Shown here in pieces: positions 14,145-22,482 of a DNA stretch of 25,879 nt. Made by a program: the position numbers and the translations under genes. Where the stretch lies: assembly GCA_964450355.1 (NCBI GenBank), contig CAYVDH010000028.1:1-25879 (forward strand). Reading direction: 5' to 3'. Below the pieces are notes generated by a model that was not told the DNA's origin, did not search any database, and saw only the letters and a list, made by a program, of their open reading frames with translations. Source of the DNA: CAYVDH01 sp964450355. Its GTDB lineage: Bacteria; Bacteroidota; Bacteroidia; NS11-12g; UBA955. Each line of letters opens with the position of its first letter. The stretch's first letter is position 1.

Positions 14145-17100
14145 ATGAAAAAAATATTACTTTTATTTACTGTTTCTTTCTTTGTGTTTAATTCGACATT
14201 CGCACAAACAAAACCTACTGCTGGAAGTGCTGTAGGATTATTCGTTCCTAAATTTTGCGGTTCAGGTGATTCTACAAGGTTGCCAATTATTTTCAATGCT
14301 TCATTGAATGCATTAATTCCTGGAGCTAAATACAAATACATTACAAAATTCATCACCATAGCAGATACTTCATCCACTTCTAACAATCCTGGGTCAGGTA
14401 ATTCTCTTTTCCTTACTAAAAATGCATCTTGGGTTTATACTACAGGTCCAAGTTTGAGTACTTCGGGAAATCATGATACTTTTACAGCTACTAACTTAGG
14501 AAATTACACAGGTTGGTTTGGTGGAGTTTACTCATCTAACTCAAGATTCACTCCAGGAAATTACATTTATCCTATCATAGCTTATCAAAAAATAGATACA
14601 GGAACACAAGAGATAAAAAAAGTATATTTACAAGACTCCATCAAAGTATTGGCTTTCAGTTCCTCTGCTGGAGCAAACAATGGAACAGGAATTTATGGAA
14701 CATCGTATGCCAAAGCTAAAAATTTAGTGTTGTTATATGATACACTTTCACCATTCTCAAGCAGACCAGTATCTATTACTTATGCCGAATCCGAAGGTCA
14801 ATCAATTACTAAAACTCCATATTGGTACACCACATTTGTAAATGGTAGTTCAGGTTCTTGGGGAACCATCGTTCCAAATACATTGACAAGGGGAATTAAA
14901 AAAATTGAACACAGAGATTTAACAGGTGATTCACTGGTGTATACCAATACAGAAACTGATGCAACTTGGGGAAATGATTCAACAAAAAATCCAAAAGGAG
15001 GAACCGTTAATCCAATAAAAATTCAAAATACGTATGCACCCCTTGTTGCTCCTAAAATTGAATTTGCAATAAATAACACCACAGTAACTGAATCAAATAC
15101 AACACTAAAACTTGTAGTAAGAAGATTCTATGGCAACAATGACAGTACTAAAGTGTCATCATCAGTTGTAGCGGGTTCTGCTTCTACACCAAGTGATTAT
15201 TCATATAACAATTCAAAACCTTTGGTTTTTAAACCTTATGGCGATGCAGCTGATACCATCAAAGTGAATATTTTTGATGACAATTTAAGTGAATCAAATG
15301 AAGACATTGCTATTAAATTAAATTCTGCAGTGAATGGTTATATTGGGGTTCAAACAACACATACAATTAACATCACAGACAACGATATACCTACAGTTTT
15401 CTTTACTTCAAAAGGAGTAACTGTAAACGAAGCCGCTGGAACTATTAAAGTTAGAGTTAAAATGACAACAGGTTCTGCCAGCCCTACAGCATTCAAAGTT
15501 GCTGTTAAAACAAAATCTGACAGCACTTATATTCCTGCTGATTTTAAAATTGGATCATCAAATACTGATACTACTGTTCAGTTTGCTGGAGGAAAAGTAA
15601 CTGATAGTTTAGAATTCACTGTTCGCATCATCGATGAGCAATTAAAAGAAGACAGAAACGATACCGTTGTGCTTGTCATCAGACAACCGACTAATCCAGC
15701 TAAAGTAGGAAAAGATTCATTATTTACATTGGTCATTATTGACAATGATGCACCACCTGTGTATTCATTTGCTACCAAATCCAAAACAATAAAAGAAACA
15801 GATGGAAGTGTTAAAATTAGAATAAACATTGCTGGAAGAAACAACAATCAAAGCGATATTTCACTTAGATACTTAGCATCAAAAAGTACAACAACCGAAG
15901 GTAGTGATTTAACATACAACCCTACTTCTAAGTTGTTTAATGTAACAAAAACTGATCCTGATAGCATAGTGGTTACCGTTCCAATTTTAGATAATGGTAT
16001 TTTTGAGAAAACAGAAACAGCCACGTTTGTTATTTCATCACAATCCAATGCAAAAATAGGACTACCAGATACTTTCAAAATCATCATTCAAGACGATGAT
16101 TTACCTGAATATAACATTTCTAAAATTACAACTTTTAAATCTAATACAGGAATAATAGACAGTTTAAATGTTAAATGTAGAATTCGTGGTTCTGTTCATG
16201 GCATCAACATGAGACCTATAGGCACTCCAACTGGATTTCAATACACAGTAATAGATGGAACTGGAGGAATTAGAGTTCAATCTATATTAGGAAATAAAGG
16301 GGCTAGTATGACAGAAGGAGATAGTGTGCTAATATCAGGAACAGTAGGTCAAATAGATGGCATGGCTTATTTACAAGCGATTGATACTGTCATAAAATTA
16401 GGTTCTGGTACCATCAGAAATCCGTTGTCAGTAAATGTATTGAATGAGACTACTGAATCTAAATTGGTTAGATTAAACTTAGTTACATTAATAGATGCCA
16501 CCCAATGGCCAAGTTCTGCATTAAGCGCAAATACAACTGCAACTGTTAAAGTAAAAAATCAAAACGATACCTTTACTGTACTTATTGATAGTGATACTGA
16601 TATAGATGGAACGCCTGCACCTTTAGGATTCTTAAACATAACTGGATTAGGAGGACAAATAGATGCAACTAATCCTTATACTTCTAATTACATGATTTTC
16701 CCAAGAAGATTGACCGATATAACTAAGTTAGTAGTACCTGAATTTTCATTCACTACTACCAGTTCTCAAACTGCTGAATACCGCGATAGTACTGTTGGAT
16801 TTTTCTTAGTTGGAAATAATTTAACCAACAATCAACAAATCACTATCGAAATTAAAGGTGGAACAGCCTCTAGAAACACAGATTATCAATCAAACTTAAC
16901 TAGAACATTTATTTTAACACCAAGCAAACCTAGTACCTTTATTAAGGTGAAACTTAATGATGACATTTTATCAGAACAACCTGAAACCATCATTTGGGTT
17001 ATCAGAGGTAATGCTTATGGAACAATTATTGGTGCAGACAGTGTACATACAATCACTATCATAGACGATGAAACTGTTAGAGTTAATCAAAGTGAACTTG

Positions 17101-17336
17101 AAAAATCAGTAGTGTTGTACCCTAATCCAGCAAAAAATTTCGTTGATATCAGTTCTAGTTCTGAGATTCAAAGCATAGAAATTGTAGATATCAACGGAAA
17201 ATTAATGACTTTAAATGCTGAAATCAATGGTTTAAATGCTCACATCAATACAGAATCTTTAAATTCTGGCATGTATTTAATTAAAATTAAAACGGAGAAA
17301 GGCAATGTTGTAAAAACATTGAATATTTCCAAATAA
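14145..17336 (+). CDS. Large secreted Calx-beta repeat protein with T9SS sorting domain
   Basis: 1063 residues. Signal peptide MKKILLLFTVSFFVFNSTFA (cleavage before Q21). Calx-beta-like modules, each ending in a D-D/N-D Ca-binding-type junction, span about 302-408 (NITDNDIPT), 409-528 (IDNDAPPV), 529-647 (IQDDDLPEY) and 864-971 (IIDDE). Between them an OB-fold-like region, about 667-766, includes CRIRGSVHGINMRP and GDSVLISGTVG. The C-terminal 75 residues are a type A T9SS sorting domain: LYPNPAKNFVDIS, IEIVDINGKLM, LNSGMYLIKIKTEKG. The product should be exported by Sec, then carried to the cell surface or medium by T9SS. Role may be adhesion or matrix; no enzyme motif is seen. Ends in a strong terminator. 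Confidence 0.93.
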   Translation: MKKILLLFTVSFFVFNSTFAQTKPTAGSAVGLFVPKFCGSGDSTRLPIIFNASLNALIPGAKYKYITKFITIADTSSTSNNPGSGNSLFLTKNASWVYTTGPSLSTSGNHDTFTATNLGNYTGWFGGVYSSNSRFTPGNYIYPIIAYQKIDTGTQEIKKVYLQDSIKVLAFSSSAGANNGTGIYGTSYAKAKNLVLLYDTLSPFSSRPVSITYAESEGQSITKTPYWYTTFVNGSSGSWGTIVPNTLTRGIKKIEHRDLTGDSLVYTNTETDATWGNDSTKNPKGGTVNPIKIQNTYAPLVAPKIEFAINNTTVTESNTTLKLVVRRFYGNNDSTKVSSSVVAGSASTPSDYSYNNSKPLVFKPYGDAADTIKVNIFDDNLSESNEDIAIKLNSAVNGYIGVQTTHTINITDNDIPTVFFTSKGVTVNEAAGTIKVRVKMTTGSASPTAFKVAVKTKSDSTYIPADFKIGSSNTDTTVQFAGGKVTDSLEFTVRIIDEQLKEDRNDTVVLVIRQPTNPAKVGKDSLFTLVIIDNDAPPVYSFATKSKTIKETDGSVKIRINIAGRNNNQSDISLRYLASKSTTTEGSDLTYNPTSKLFNVTKTDPDSIVVTVPILDNGIFEKTETATFVISSQSNAKIGLPDTFKIIIQDDDLPEYNISKITTFKSNTGIIDSLNVKCRIRGSVHGINMRPIGTPTGFQYTVIDGTGGIRVQSILGNKGASMTEGDSVLISGTVGQIDGMAYLQAIDTVIKLGSGTIRNPLSVNVLNETTESKLVRLNLVTLIDATQWPSSALSANTTATVKVKNQNDTFTVLIDSDTDIDGTPAPLGFLNITGLGGQIDATNPYTSNYMIFPRRLTDITKLVVPEFSFTTTSSQTAEYRDSTVGFFLVGNNLTNNQQITIEIKGGTASRNTDYQSNLTRTFILTPSKPSTFIKVKLNDDILSEQPETIIWVIRGNAYGTIIGADSVHTITIIDDETVRVNQSELEKSVVLYPNPAKNFVDISSSSEIQSIEIVDINGKLMTLNAEINGLNAHINTESLNSGMYLIKIKTEKGNVVKTLNISK

Positions 17337-17355
17337 AATTTAATATCACAAGGAT

Positions 17356-17395
17356 AAAAAAACGCAATAGATACAGTATCTATTGCGTTTTTTTT
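17356..17395. terminator. Strong intrinsic terminator after the Calx-beta gene
   Basis: A perfect 19-bp inverted repeat centred on 17375 (arms 17356-17374 and 17376-17394, core ACGCAATAGATAC / GTATCTATTGCGT) ending in a T-run, 20 bases after the stop. The A-run and T-run flank the core, so it would terminate in either direction. Confidence 0.85.
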
Positions 17396-17403
17396 AGTTT
17401 TAA

Positions 17404-17420
17404 CCCAGATTCCGCATTAG
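17404..17420 (+). repeat. Left terminal inverted repeat of the MITE
   Basis: CCCAGATTCCGCATTAG, preceded by the direct repeat TTTAA at 17399-17403. Confidence 0.75.
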
Positions 17421-17559
17421 GTTTAGTTATGAAAATAAAAAAGGCAATAAAATCAAGAGTCCTCGCAAGATTTTATGATGCAGGAATAGCAATGCTATTT
17501 CAAAGAATAAAATCGAGAAGACGCTTGAGTTTGCAGCATTTTTTATTTGTAATAGAATT

Positions 17560-17576
17560 CTAATGCGGATTCTGGG
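17560..17576 (-). repeat. Right terminal inverted repeat of the MITE
   Basis: Reverse complement reads CCCAGAATCCGCATTAG, one mismatch to the left end, followed by TTTAA at 17577-17581. Confidence 0.75.
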
Positions 17577-17600
17577 TTTAACAAATGAAATAATTAGCAC

Positions 17601-18485
17601 ATGAAAAATTTAATTTTTATCATTGTTTTTCACCTGTCTGTCATACAAGCGTGGTCTCAAACGTTAATTGATTCTATTTACACATCAACACATGGAATAA
17701 TTCAAAAGGAGCTTACTTTTTATGAAGTGGAAGGTTACAATGTGTTTGTATTTCAATACAATTTCTCTTTTAACCAAGATAATATCAATAAAATTAAAAA
17801 ACAATACCAAATCAAATCCAATGGAATGAGTATTAAAGACCCCTTTTTAAAAAAAGGAAAATTATTTGTTGATACACAAATGAAAACTAAAAGTATTTTT
17901 CAATCAGATATATACTATTTATTTCCAAGCAATGAAAACTCAATAAGCATCATTGGGTTTCAAACGTTTTTAATTAGAGATATTGACTTTGAGCATGCCT
18001 TTGCAAAAGCCATTTTAAAAAATACAATACCCAAAAGTTCATACTCTGAAACAAAATTAGATAGCATTAATTTTGTAGGAAGAACCTTGATTTTTGACTT
18101 CAATTGCAATTGGAAGAGACCTCATAATGTACAATGTCCTTTTCTTGGTCAAATGAACTGGGCTTTGTTTAGAAATGAAAATAGATCAAAAGAATTTTTA
18201 AATAAGCAATATGAGTTAACTGCAGATAAATCTATTGGAGAAATAGTGCAAAATGACACAGTAGATATTCTTTTTGAAAAAAACAAAACAAAAGCCTTAA
18301 AAGTTACATTTAAATTGCATATGCCTAATTCTGATAAAAATAAAGACAATACATTGATTATTTATTATGTATCATGTCTAGTTAGAGGGAAATATATAGC
18401 CTGCGTGCTTAGTCATTATTCTGATGAAGTAGATGAAAATGAATTACCTCCCTTAATCAATGAAGTTATGCAGTTGTCATTCTAA
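17601..18485 (+). CDS. Secreted protein of unknown function
   Basis: Family not recognised. 294 residues with a signal peptide MKNLIFIIVFHLSVIQAWSQ (cleavage near WSQ-T). The mature part mixes beta-like segments (YNVFVFQYNFSF, SISIIGFQTFLIRDIDF, ALKVTFKLHMP, TLIIYYVSCLVRGKYIACVL) with polar loops and five scattered Cys residues; no catalytic motif, lipobox or T9SS sorting domain. Its ATG lies only 24 bases after the right end of the MITE. Its original promoter may therefore have been displaced or replaced by the insertion. The secreted hydrolase gene starts 49 bases after its stop on the same strand, so the two may share a transcript. Confidence 0.75.
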   Translation: MKNLIFIIVFHLSVIQAWSQTLIDSIYTSTHGIIQKELTFYEVEGYNVFVFQYNFSFNQDNINKIKKQYQIKSNGMSIKDPFLKKGKLFVDTQMKTKSIFQSDIYYLFPSNENSISIIGFQTFLIRDIDFEHAFAKAILKNTIPKSSYSETKLDSINFVGRTLIFDFNCNWKRPHNVQCPFLGQMNWALFRNENRSKEFLNKQYELTADKSIGEIVQNDTVDILFEKNKTKALKVTFKLHMPNSDKNKDNTLIIYYVSCLVRGKYIACVLSHYSDEVDENELPPLINEVMQLSF

Positions 18486-18534
18486 TTGTCAATTGTAACT
18501 TTACACAAATTGAGTGCGTTTAATGTATTCAGAA

Positions 18535-19239
18535 ATGAAACCTATTTTTTTTATAATTTCAATCTTTTCATTCTTAAATGGTAATTGTATAACTACTGTT
18601 TATGCTTTACCAGGACAAGGATCTGATAAGAGAATTTTTGATTCTATAAAATTAAATGCAAATTACCAACTGAAAGTCATTGAATATGGAACCCCAGAAT
18701 CGGGCATGAATATGAAAGATTTTGCATTAGAAATTTCAAGACAAATAGATACTTGTACACCCTTTATATTGCTGGGTGTATCATTAGGAGGAATGATATG
18801 TGTGGAATTGAGCGAAATTCTTCATCCACTTAAAACCATCATCATATCAAGTGCTAAAAATTCGAATGAATTGCCAAATAAATATTCATTTCAAAAACAT
18901 TTTCCATTGTATAAAGCTTTCCCTTCAAGTTGGATTAAACATGGGGCATTATTTTTACAACCCATAGTAGAACCAGATAGAAACAAACATAAAACAACCT
19001 TTAAATCCATGTTGGAGAATAAAGATAAAGTGTACATGAAACGAACAGTTGAACTGATAGTGAATTGGCAAAGAACTACAAATTCAAACAACATATACCA
19101 CATTCATGGTGATAATGACCACACAATTCCAATTAAAAACATTAAAAAAGTAGATGTTATAATACCTGGAGCTTCTCACATGATGACTTTAACTGATGCG
19201 AAGAAAATAAGTTTGGCAATAAATCAACTGTTAATTTAG
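18535..19239 (+). CDS. Secreted alpha/beta hydrolase
   Basis: 234 residues from ATG at 18535. An upstream in-frame GTG at 18514 and ATG at 18523 are possible but would put charged residues before the signal peptide. Signal segment MKPIFFIISIFSFLNG. The fold is an alpha/beta hydrolase: oxyanion-side ALPGQGSDKRIF (24-35), nucleophile elbow GVSLGG with Ser83, acid Asp195 (HGDNDHTIP) and His215 (GASHMM), giving a complete Ser-Asp-His triad. Substrate unknown; likely an esterase or lipase-like enzyme acting in the periplasm or outside. Cys18 does not sit in a good lipobox (NGNC), so lipidation is doubtful. A weak hairpin follows at 19247. Confidence 0.85.
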   Translation: MKPIFFIISIFSFLNGNCITTVYALPGQGSDKRIFDSIKLNANYQLKVIEYGTPESGMNMKDFALEISRQIDTCTPFILLGVSLGGMICVELSEILHPLKTIIISSAKNSNELPNKYSFQKHFPLYKAFPSSWIKHGALFLQPIVEPDRNKHKTTFKSMLENKDKVYMKRTVELIVNWQRTTNSNNIYHIHGDNDHTIPIKNIKKVDVIIPGASHMMTLTDAKKISLAINQLLI

Positions 19240-19246
19240 TTTATTA

Positions 19247-19275
19247 TGAATCTGAAAGGATTCAATTTGATTTTT
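19247..19275 (+). terminator. Possible weak intrinsic terminator after the hydrolase gene
   Basis: Hairpin TGAATC-TGAAAG-GATTCA (19247-19264) followed, after a few bases, by a run of six T. The six-base stem is short. Confidence 0.4.
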
Positions 19276-19279
19276 TATA

Positions 19280-19309
19280 TTGATTACATCTTTCTTTTAC
19301 TTAGTTTTG
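19280..19309 (+). promoter_or_regulatory. Promoter of the DUF4349 gene (TTG-N19-TAGTTTTG)
   Basis: TTG at 19280-19282, 19-base spacer and TAGTTTTG at 19302-19309, exact for both Bacteroidota elements and placed 22 bases before the ATG. Confidence 0.55.
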
Positions 19310-19331
19310 TTTAATTAAGTTATAAAATTAT

Positions 19332-20216
19332 ATGTCCAATTCATTTAAAACCAGATTTAAAAAAATAATCAAATGGTTTGTTTTGTTGTTTTCTGTTTTG
19401 TTTTTATTTCGATTTATATATGGATATGTAAGCACAGAAGCATTAAACAACAATGATTACAGCGATAATTTTTTTAGTCAAATAGAAAATCTCAGAAAAA
19501 ATTATGCATCAGAAAAGATGTCCATAAAAAACAACGATGTACAAGCAGCATCAAACATGGCATCAAACCAAAAGTACGAAAAAACTGCTTCGATAAAAAA
19601 TAAAACTTCAGAATTTGAAAAAGATGAAAAATCTGTAAAAGAAAAATCAAAATCCTTTGATGCAGTTATTCAATATGAACAAAATCTTGGTCAAAAAGGC
19701 AGCAGACAAATTCATCTGTTGATAGGAGTAAATCCTATTTATTTTGATAGTTTGTACACCGAATTGAAAAAAATAGGTAAGCTAAAAGCCACTGAAATAA
19801 CTAAGGTAGATAAAACCAACGAATACAGGCAGCTCAATGCTAAAAAAGCATCCATTGAAAAAACATTACAATCGTTAAATGAACTAAAATCTAAAGGAGG
19901 TGAAATTACCGATTTTGTTGCCTTGAATGATAAAATACTGGAAATTGAAGAGAAAGCTCAGGAGTTAGGTGTTGAATTAGGGAATTTTGATTCTGAAAAT
20001 GAATTTTGTACCATCAAACTTTCTATGTACGAAGGAGAGACAGAAGTAAAGGTAAGTTTGTTACACAGAATCAAAGTGGCATTAGAATGGAGCATTGAGT
20101 TTTTTATTAAAATAAATGTTTTGGTTTTTCTAATCGCATTAAGTTCATTCTTATTGTTACTGATTGTAGATAAATTTAAACTATTGACAGCATTTAAAAA
20201 TAAAATCAACGAGTAA
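19332..20216 (+). CDS. DUF4349-domain membrane protein
   Basis: 294 residues. An N-terminal membrane helix (about 13-34, WFVLLFSVLFLFRFIYGYV) is followed by a polar Lys/Ser-rich linker and the DUF4349 domain (about 110-245). That domain has a beta region (HLLIGVNPIYFDSLYTELKK) then a two-stranded coiled coil (LNAKKASIEKTLQSLNELKS ... LNDKILEIEEKAQELGVELG), then a strand FCTIKLSMYEG. A second membrane helix lies near the C-terminus (about 259-280). This arrangement is typical of the family, whose function is not established. The domain would face the periplasm between the two helices. Preceded by a good promoter match. Confidence 0.85.
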   Translation: MSNSFKTRFKKIIKWFVLLFSVLFLFRFIYGYVSTEALNNNDYSDNFFSQIENLRKNYASEKMSIKNNDVQAASNMASNQKYEKTASIKNKTSEFEKDEKSVKEKSKSFDAVIQYEQNLGQKGSRQIHLLIGVNPIYFDSLYTELKKIGKLKATEITKVDKTNEYRQLNAKKASIEKTLQSLNELKSKGGEITDFVALNDKILEIEEKAQELGVELGNFDSENEFCTIKLSMYEGETEVKVSLLHRIKVALEWSIEFFIKINVLVFLIALSSFLLLLIVDKFKLLTAFKNKINE

Positions 20217-20270
20217 ATACCAATTAACTGAAAGTAACTTAAGTTACATAAGATTATAAATTGTTTGCCT

Positions 20271-20278
20271 TATTTTTG
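20271..20278 (+). promoter_or_regulatory. Putative -7 element (TATTTTTG) for the rhodanese-yeiH operon
   Basis: Exact TAnnTTTG match 19 bases upstream of the ATG at 20298. It also contains the codons that a TTG start at 20265 would use, which favours the ATG. Confidence 0.45.
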
Positions 20279-20297
20279 TAAATCTAAAAAAAATAAA

Positions 20298-20741
20298 ATG
20301 TATATTAAAGAATTAAAATTAGCATTCATATTAAGTATGAGTTCAGTGATGTTTGCTTGTAATAACAACACTGCCATAACTCAATCAATTGAAACAAGTA
20401 TCACTGCATTGCCAAACGAAGAAAAACCAACTGTAAAAAACATTGAACAACAAGAGTTTATTACATTGCAAAAAGACAGCAATACCCTTGTTTTAGATGT
20501 TAGAACTCCAGGTGAAATTGCAGAGGGGTACATCAAAGGAACTCAATTATTTATTGATGTCAATGGAAGTAATTTTCAAGATGAATTAAACAAATTAGAT
20601 AAAACTAAAACGTATTTAGTGTATTGCCGTAGTGGAGCTAGAAGCAGCAGAGCAGCAAATGCTATGATAGAAGCAGGCTTTAAAGTAGTTTATAATCTTA
20701 CAGGTGGTATCATAGGATGGACAGGCGAGATAGCCAAATAA
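20298..20741 (+). CDS. Rhodanese-domain lipoprotein
   Basis: 147 residues from ATG at 20298. The signal MYIKELKLAFILSMSSVMFAC ends in a lipobox (VMFAC, Cys21), so the protein is lipid-anchored outside the inner membrane. The rhodanese domain spans about 48-147: LVLDVRTPGEIAEGYIKG (64-81), active-site loop YCRSGARSS with Cys110, and LTGGIIGW (134-141). Rhodanese-type enzymes transfer sulfane sulfur, or bind persulfide, via this Cys. A longer start at TTG 20265 is rejected because it would start inside the -7 element. The stop TAA is directly followed by the ATG of the sulfate-exporter-type gene with zero spacing, so the two are co-transcribed. Confidence 0.92.
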   Translation: MYIKELKLAFILSMSSVMFACNNNTAITQSIETSITALPNEEKPTVKNIEQQEFITLQKDSNTLVLDVRTPGEIAEGYIKGTQLFIDVNGSNFQDELNKLDKTKTYLVYCRSGARSSRAANAMIEAGFKVVYNLTGGIIGWTGEIAK

Positions 20742-21725
20742 ATGTTAATAGACTTAAAAAAACAAATAAAAGGGTTTTTAATCGCTTCTATCATTGGAGT
20801 TTTTTCTATTGTAATTTCTATATACACTCCATCTTGGCTTAACAGCATTTTGTTGGCGTTGTTGATTGGGATATTAGTAGGAAATACAGTTAAACTTCCT
20901 GTTAACTTTCAATCTGGAATAGTATTTACAAGCAGTAAATTGTTAGAATTTTCGGTTTTATTTTTAGCTTTTAGTATTAATTTTAATCAATTATATAAGT
21001 TAGGAATTTCTAGTTTTTTTATTGTGTTGATAGTTGTAGTTGTCATTGTTTTGTTTACATATTATTTTGCTATTAAAGTTAAATGTCCTGAACAAGCAGG
21101 ATGGTTAATTGGATTTGGAACAGCCATTTGTGGGTCATCAGCTATAGCTGCTTTATCACCTATAGTAGCCAAAGAAAGCAAAGAAAGTGTAGGTATTTCC
21201 ATGGCAGTAGTTAATTTAATGGGTACACTTGGGATGTTAATTTTACCTTATTTATTAATGAATTTAAATTTCACAAACAAAGATATAGGCATGGTATTGG
21301 GAGCCTCTTTGCATTCTGTAGGCAATGTAGCTGGATCGGCCTATGCCTTGAATAATGAAATAGGTGAAACAGCCATCACAATTAAATTAGCTAGAGTAGC
21401 ATTATTAAGTCCGGGATTAATTTTATTTAGTTTTTTGGTCAATAAAGAAAGCAAAAACAGGGGAGTTCAATCGTTTAAGTTGCCTTGGTATCTATGGAGT
21501 TTCATAGGAATTACAATTATTGGGTCATTCATTTCATTTCCCAAGCCTCTTATACATTCCATGGAATTCATAGGCAAGATAATATTGACTATAGCCATGG
21601 CTGCCATTGGTTTAAAAATCAGTTTAAATCAATTGATGCAATCAGGAAAAAAAGGAGTATTATTTGGATTGGTTATATTCATTGTCCAACTGGCTTTGAT
21701 TTTAGGTTTGATGAAAGTTTTGTAA
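20742..21725 (+). CDS. yeiH: YeiH/UPF0324-family putative sulfate exporter
   Basis: 327-residue inner-membrane protein with about nine to ten helices. Characteristic segments are GFGTAICGSSAIAALSPIV (about 123-141) and HSVGNVAGSAYALNNEIGET (190-209) followed by LARVALLSPGLIL. These match the YeiH (UPF0324, Cons_hypoth698) family, annotated as putative sulfate exporters on limited evidence. It starts immediately after the stop of the rhodanese lipoprotein gene. The pair suggests handling of thiosulfate or another sulfur compound: sulfur transfer outside the membrane, export of an oxidised or reduced sulfur anion by the membrane protein. Substrate not determinable from sequence. Confidence 0.9.
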   Translation: MLIDLKKQIKGFLIASIIGVFSIVISIYTPSWLNSILLALLIGILVGNTVKLPVNFQSGIVFTSSKLLEFSVLFLAFSINFNQLYKLGISSFFIVLIVVVVIVLFTYYFAIKVKCPEQAGWLIGFGTAICGSSAIAALSPIVAKESKESVGISMAVVNLMGTLGMLILPYLLMNLNFTNKDIGMVLGASLHSVGNVAGSAYALNNEIGETAITIKLARVALLSPGLILFSFLVNKESKNRGVQSFKLPWYLWSFIGITIIGSFISFPKPLIHSMEFIGKIILTIAMAAIGLKISLNQLMQSGKKGVLFGLVIFIVQLALILGLMKVL

Positions 21726-21780
21726 ATTTTTTTCTGTAATTTTTAAAATAATAAAACAAATGAACTTTCGTTATTAATTC

Positions 21781-22479
21781 ATGAGAGTTATTACCGTCAT
21801 TGTTTTTATACTTATTTATCATGATTTGATTTCACAATCAGAGTATAATAAAACAGTTTCACACCATGTTTATTATGATACAATTATTAAACCAGACCAT
21901 TTTCTTGTAAATTTTACTGTTTCAGAAAAAATTGAATATGAAGGAAGGGGGAAAAAACAAATAAAGAAATTAATTTCTCTCGACTCAGTTTATAGTTATT
22001 TTGTTAATGACTTAAAAAAAATGGGGTTTAATCAGCCAATCATGATGAAATCAATTTCTGAAAAACAAAAAAGTCAATATTATCCTTATCAAGAGTATTA
22101 TGAAGGTAAGCTTTTATTTGAAGGTAATTATTCTTTTATAATCAAAAATAAAGACAGCGCTGAAATGCTTTTTTTGAAAATAGATAAACAGAAACTTAGT
22201 TCATTGACAATTGTTTCACAGCTAACAGATGAATCAAGATTAAAAATTCAAGAGGTAATGTCAATGAATTGCTATTCAAAAAGTAAAGCCATGATGAGTA
22301 AAATCATACTAGAAAATAACATTATAAATATTACAAGTCTAAAAAATTACTTAAATTTTTACTTAATCAATAAAGAAAATCAATTGTATTTTGGTGCTGA
22401 AAGAAAATCATTTGTCTTGGACTTAACTAATTTTAATTACCGCTTTGACATGACTTATGTTTTTGAATTAAAAGACTAA
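21781..22479 (+). CDS. Secreted SIMPL-like (DUF541-type) protein, tentative
   Basis: 232 residues with signal peptide MRVITVIVFILIYHDLISQ. The mature part resembles the SIMPL/DUF541 pattern: a strand KPDHFLVNFTVSEKIEYEG (about 38-56), a helix SVYSYFVNDLKKMGF (69-83), a strand LFEGNYSFIIKNKDSAEMLF (111-130), and a second repeat with LTIVSQLTDESRLKIQ (142-157) followed by a helix. SIMPL proteins are periplasmic and of uncertain function. The resemblance is by fold pattern, not by a sharp motif, so the assignment is tentative. Its stop lies 3 bases from the stop of the convergent isocitrate dehydrogenase gene. Confidence 0.7.
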   Translation: MRVITVIVFILIYHDLISQSEYNKTVSHHVYYDTIIKPDHFLVNFTVSEKIEYEGRGKKQIKKLISLDSVYSYFVNDLKKMGFNQPIMMKSISEKQKSQYYPYQEYYEGKLLFEGNYSFIIKNKDSAEMLFLKIDKQKLSSLTIVSQLTDESRLKIQEVMSMNCYSKSKAMMSKIILENNIINITSLKNYLNFYLINKENQLYFGAERKSFVLDLTNFNYRFDMTYVFELKD

Positions 22480-22482
22480 ATT

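Larger units (their letters stand above)
17404..17576. mobile_element. 173-bp miniature inverted-repeat element (MITE), IS1380-like ends
   Basis: Ends are 17-bp terminal inverted repeats with one mismatch: CCCAGATTCCGCATTAG (left) and its complement form CTAATGCGGATTCTGGG (right). The 5-bp sequence TTTAA flanks both sides in direct orientation (17399-17403 and 17577-17581), as expected for a target-site duplication. The end sequence resembles the IS1380-family ISEcp1 end (CCTAGATTCTACGT; 10 of 14 identical from memory), and that family gives 4-5 bp duplications. The whole element is an imperfect foldback centred near 17492 (AATAGCA-A-TGCTATT). It has no transposase, so it would need one supplied elsewhere. 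A 44-codon ORF (17429-17563) spans most of it and is probably fortuitous. Confidence 0.75.

Noticed and set aside
14145..17336. Possibility that the Calx-beta protein is a nuclease or protease because of its OB-like region
   Set aside because: No catalytic motif was seen; the OB-like stretch and Calx-beta units point only to a structural or binding protein.
17429..17563. 44-codon ORF as a real gene
   Set aside because: It lies wholly within a palindromic mobile element, has no recognisable family, and can arise by chance; kept only as a finding.
18514..18534. GTG (18514) or ATG (18523) start for the alpha/beta hydrolase
   Set aside because: The ATG at 18535 gives a compact signal peptide; the others add polar residues. 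Not fully excluded.
20265..20297. TTG start for the rhodanese gene
   Set aside because: It overlaps the TATTTTTG element and would place a charged segment before the lipoprotein signal; ATG at 20298 fits better.
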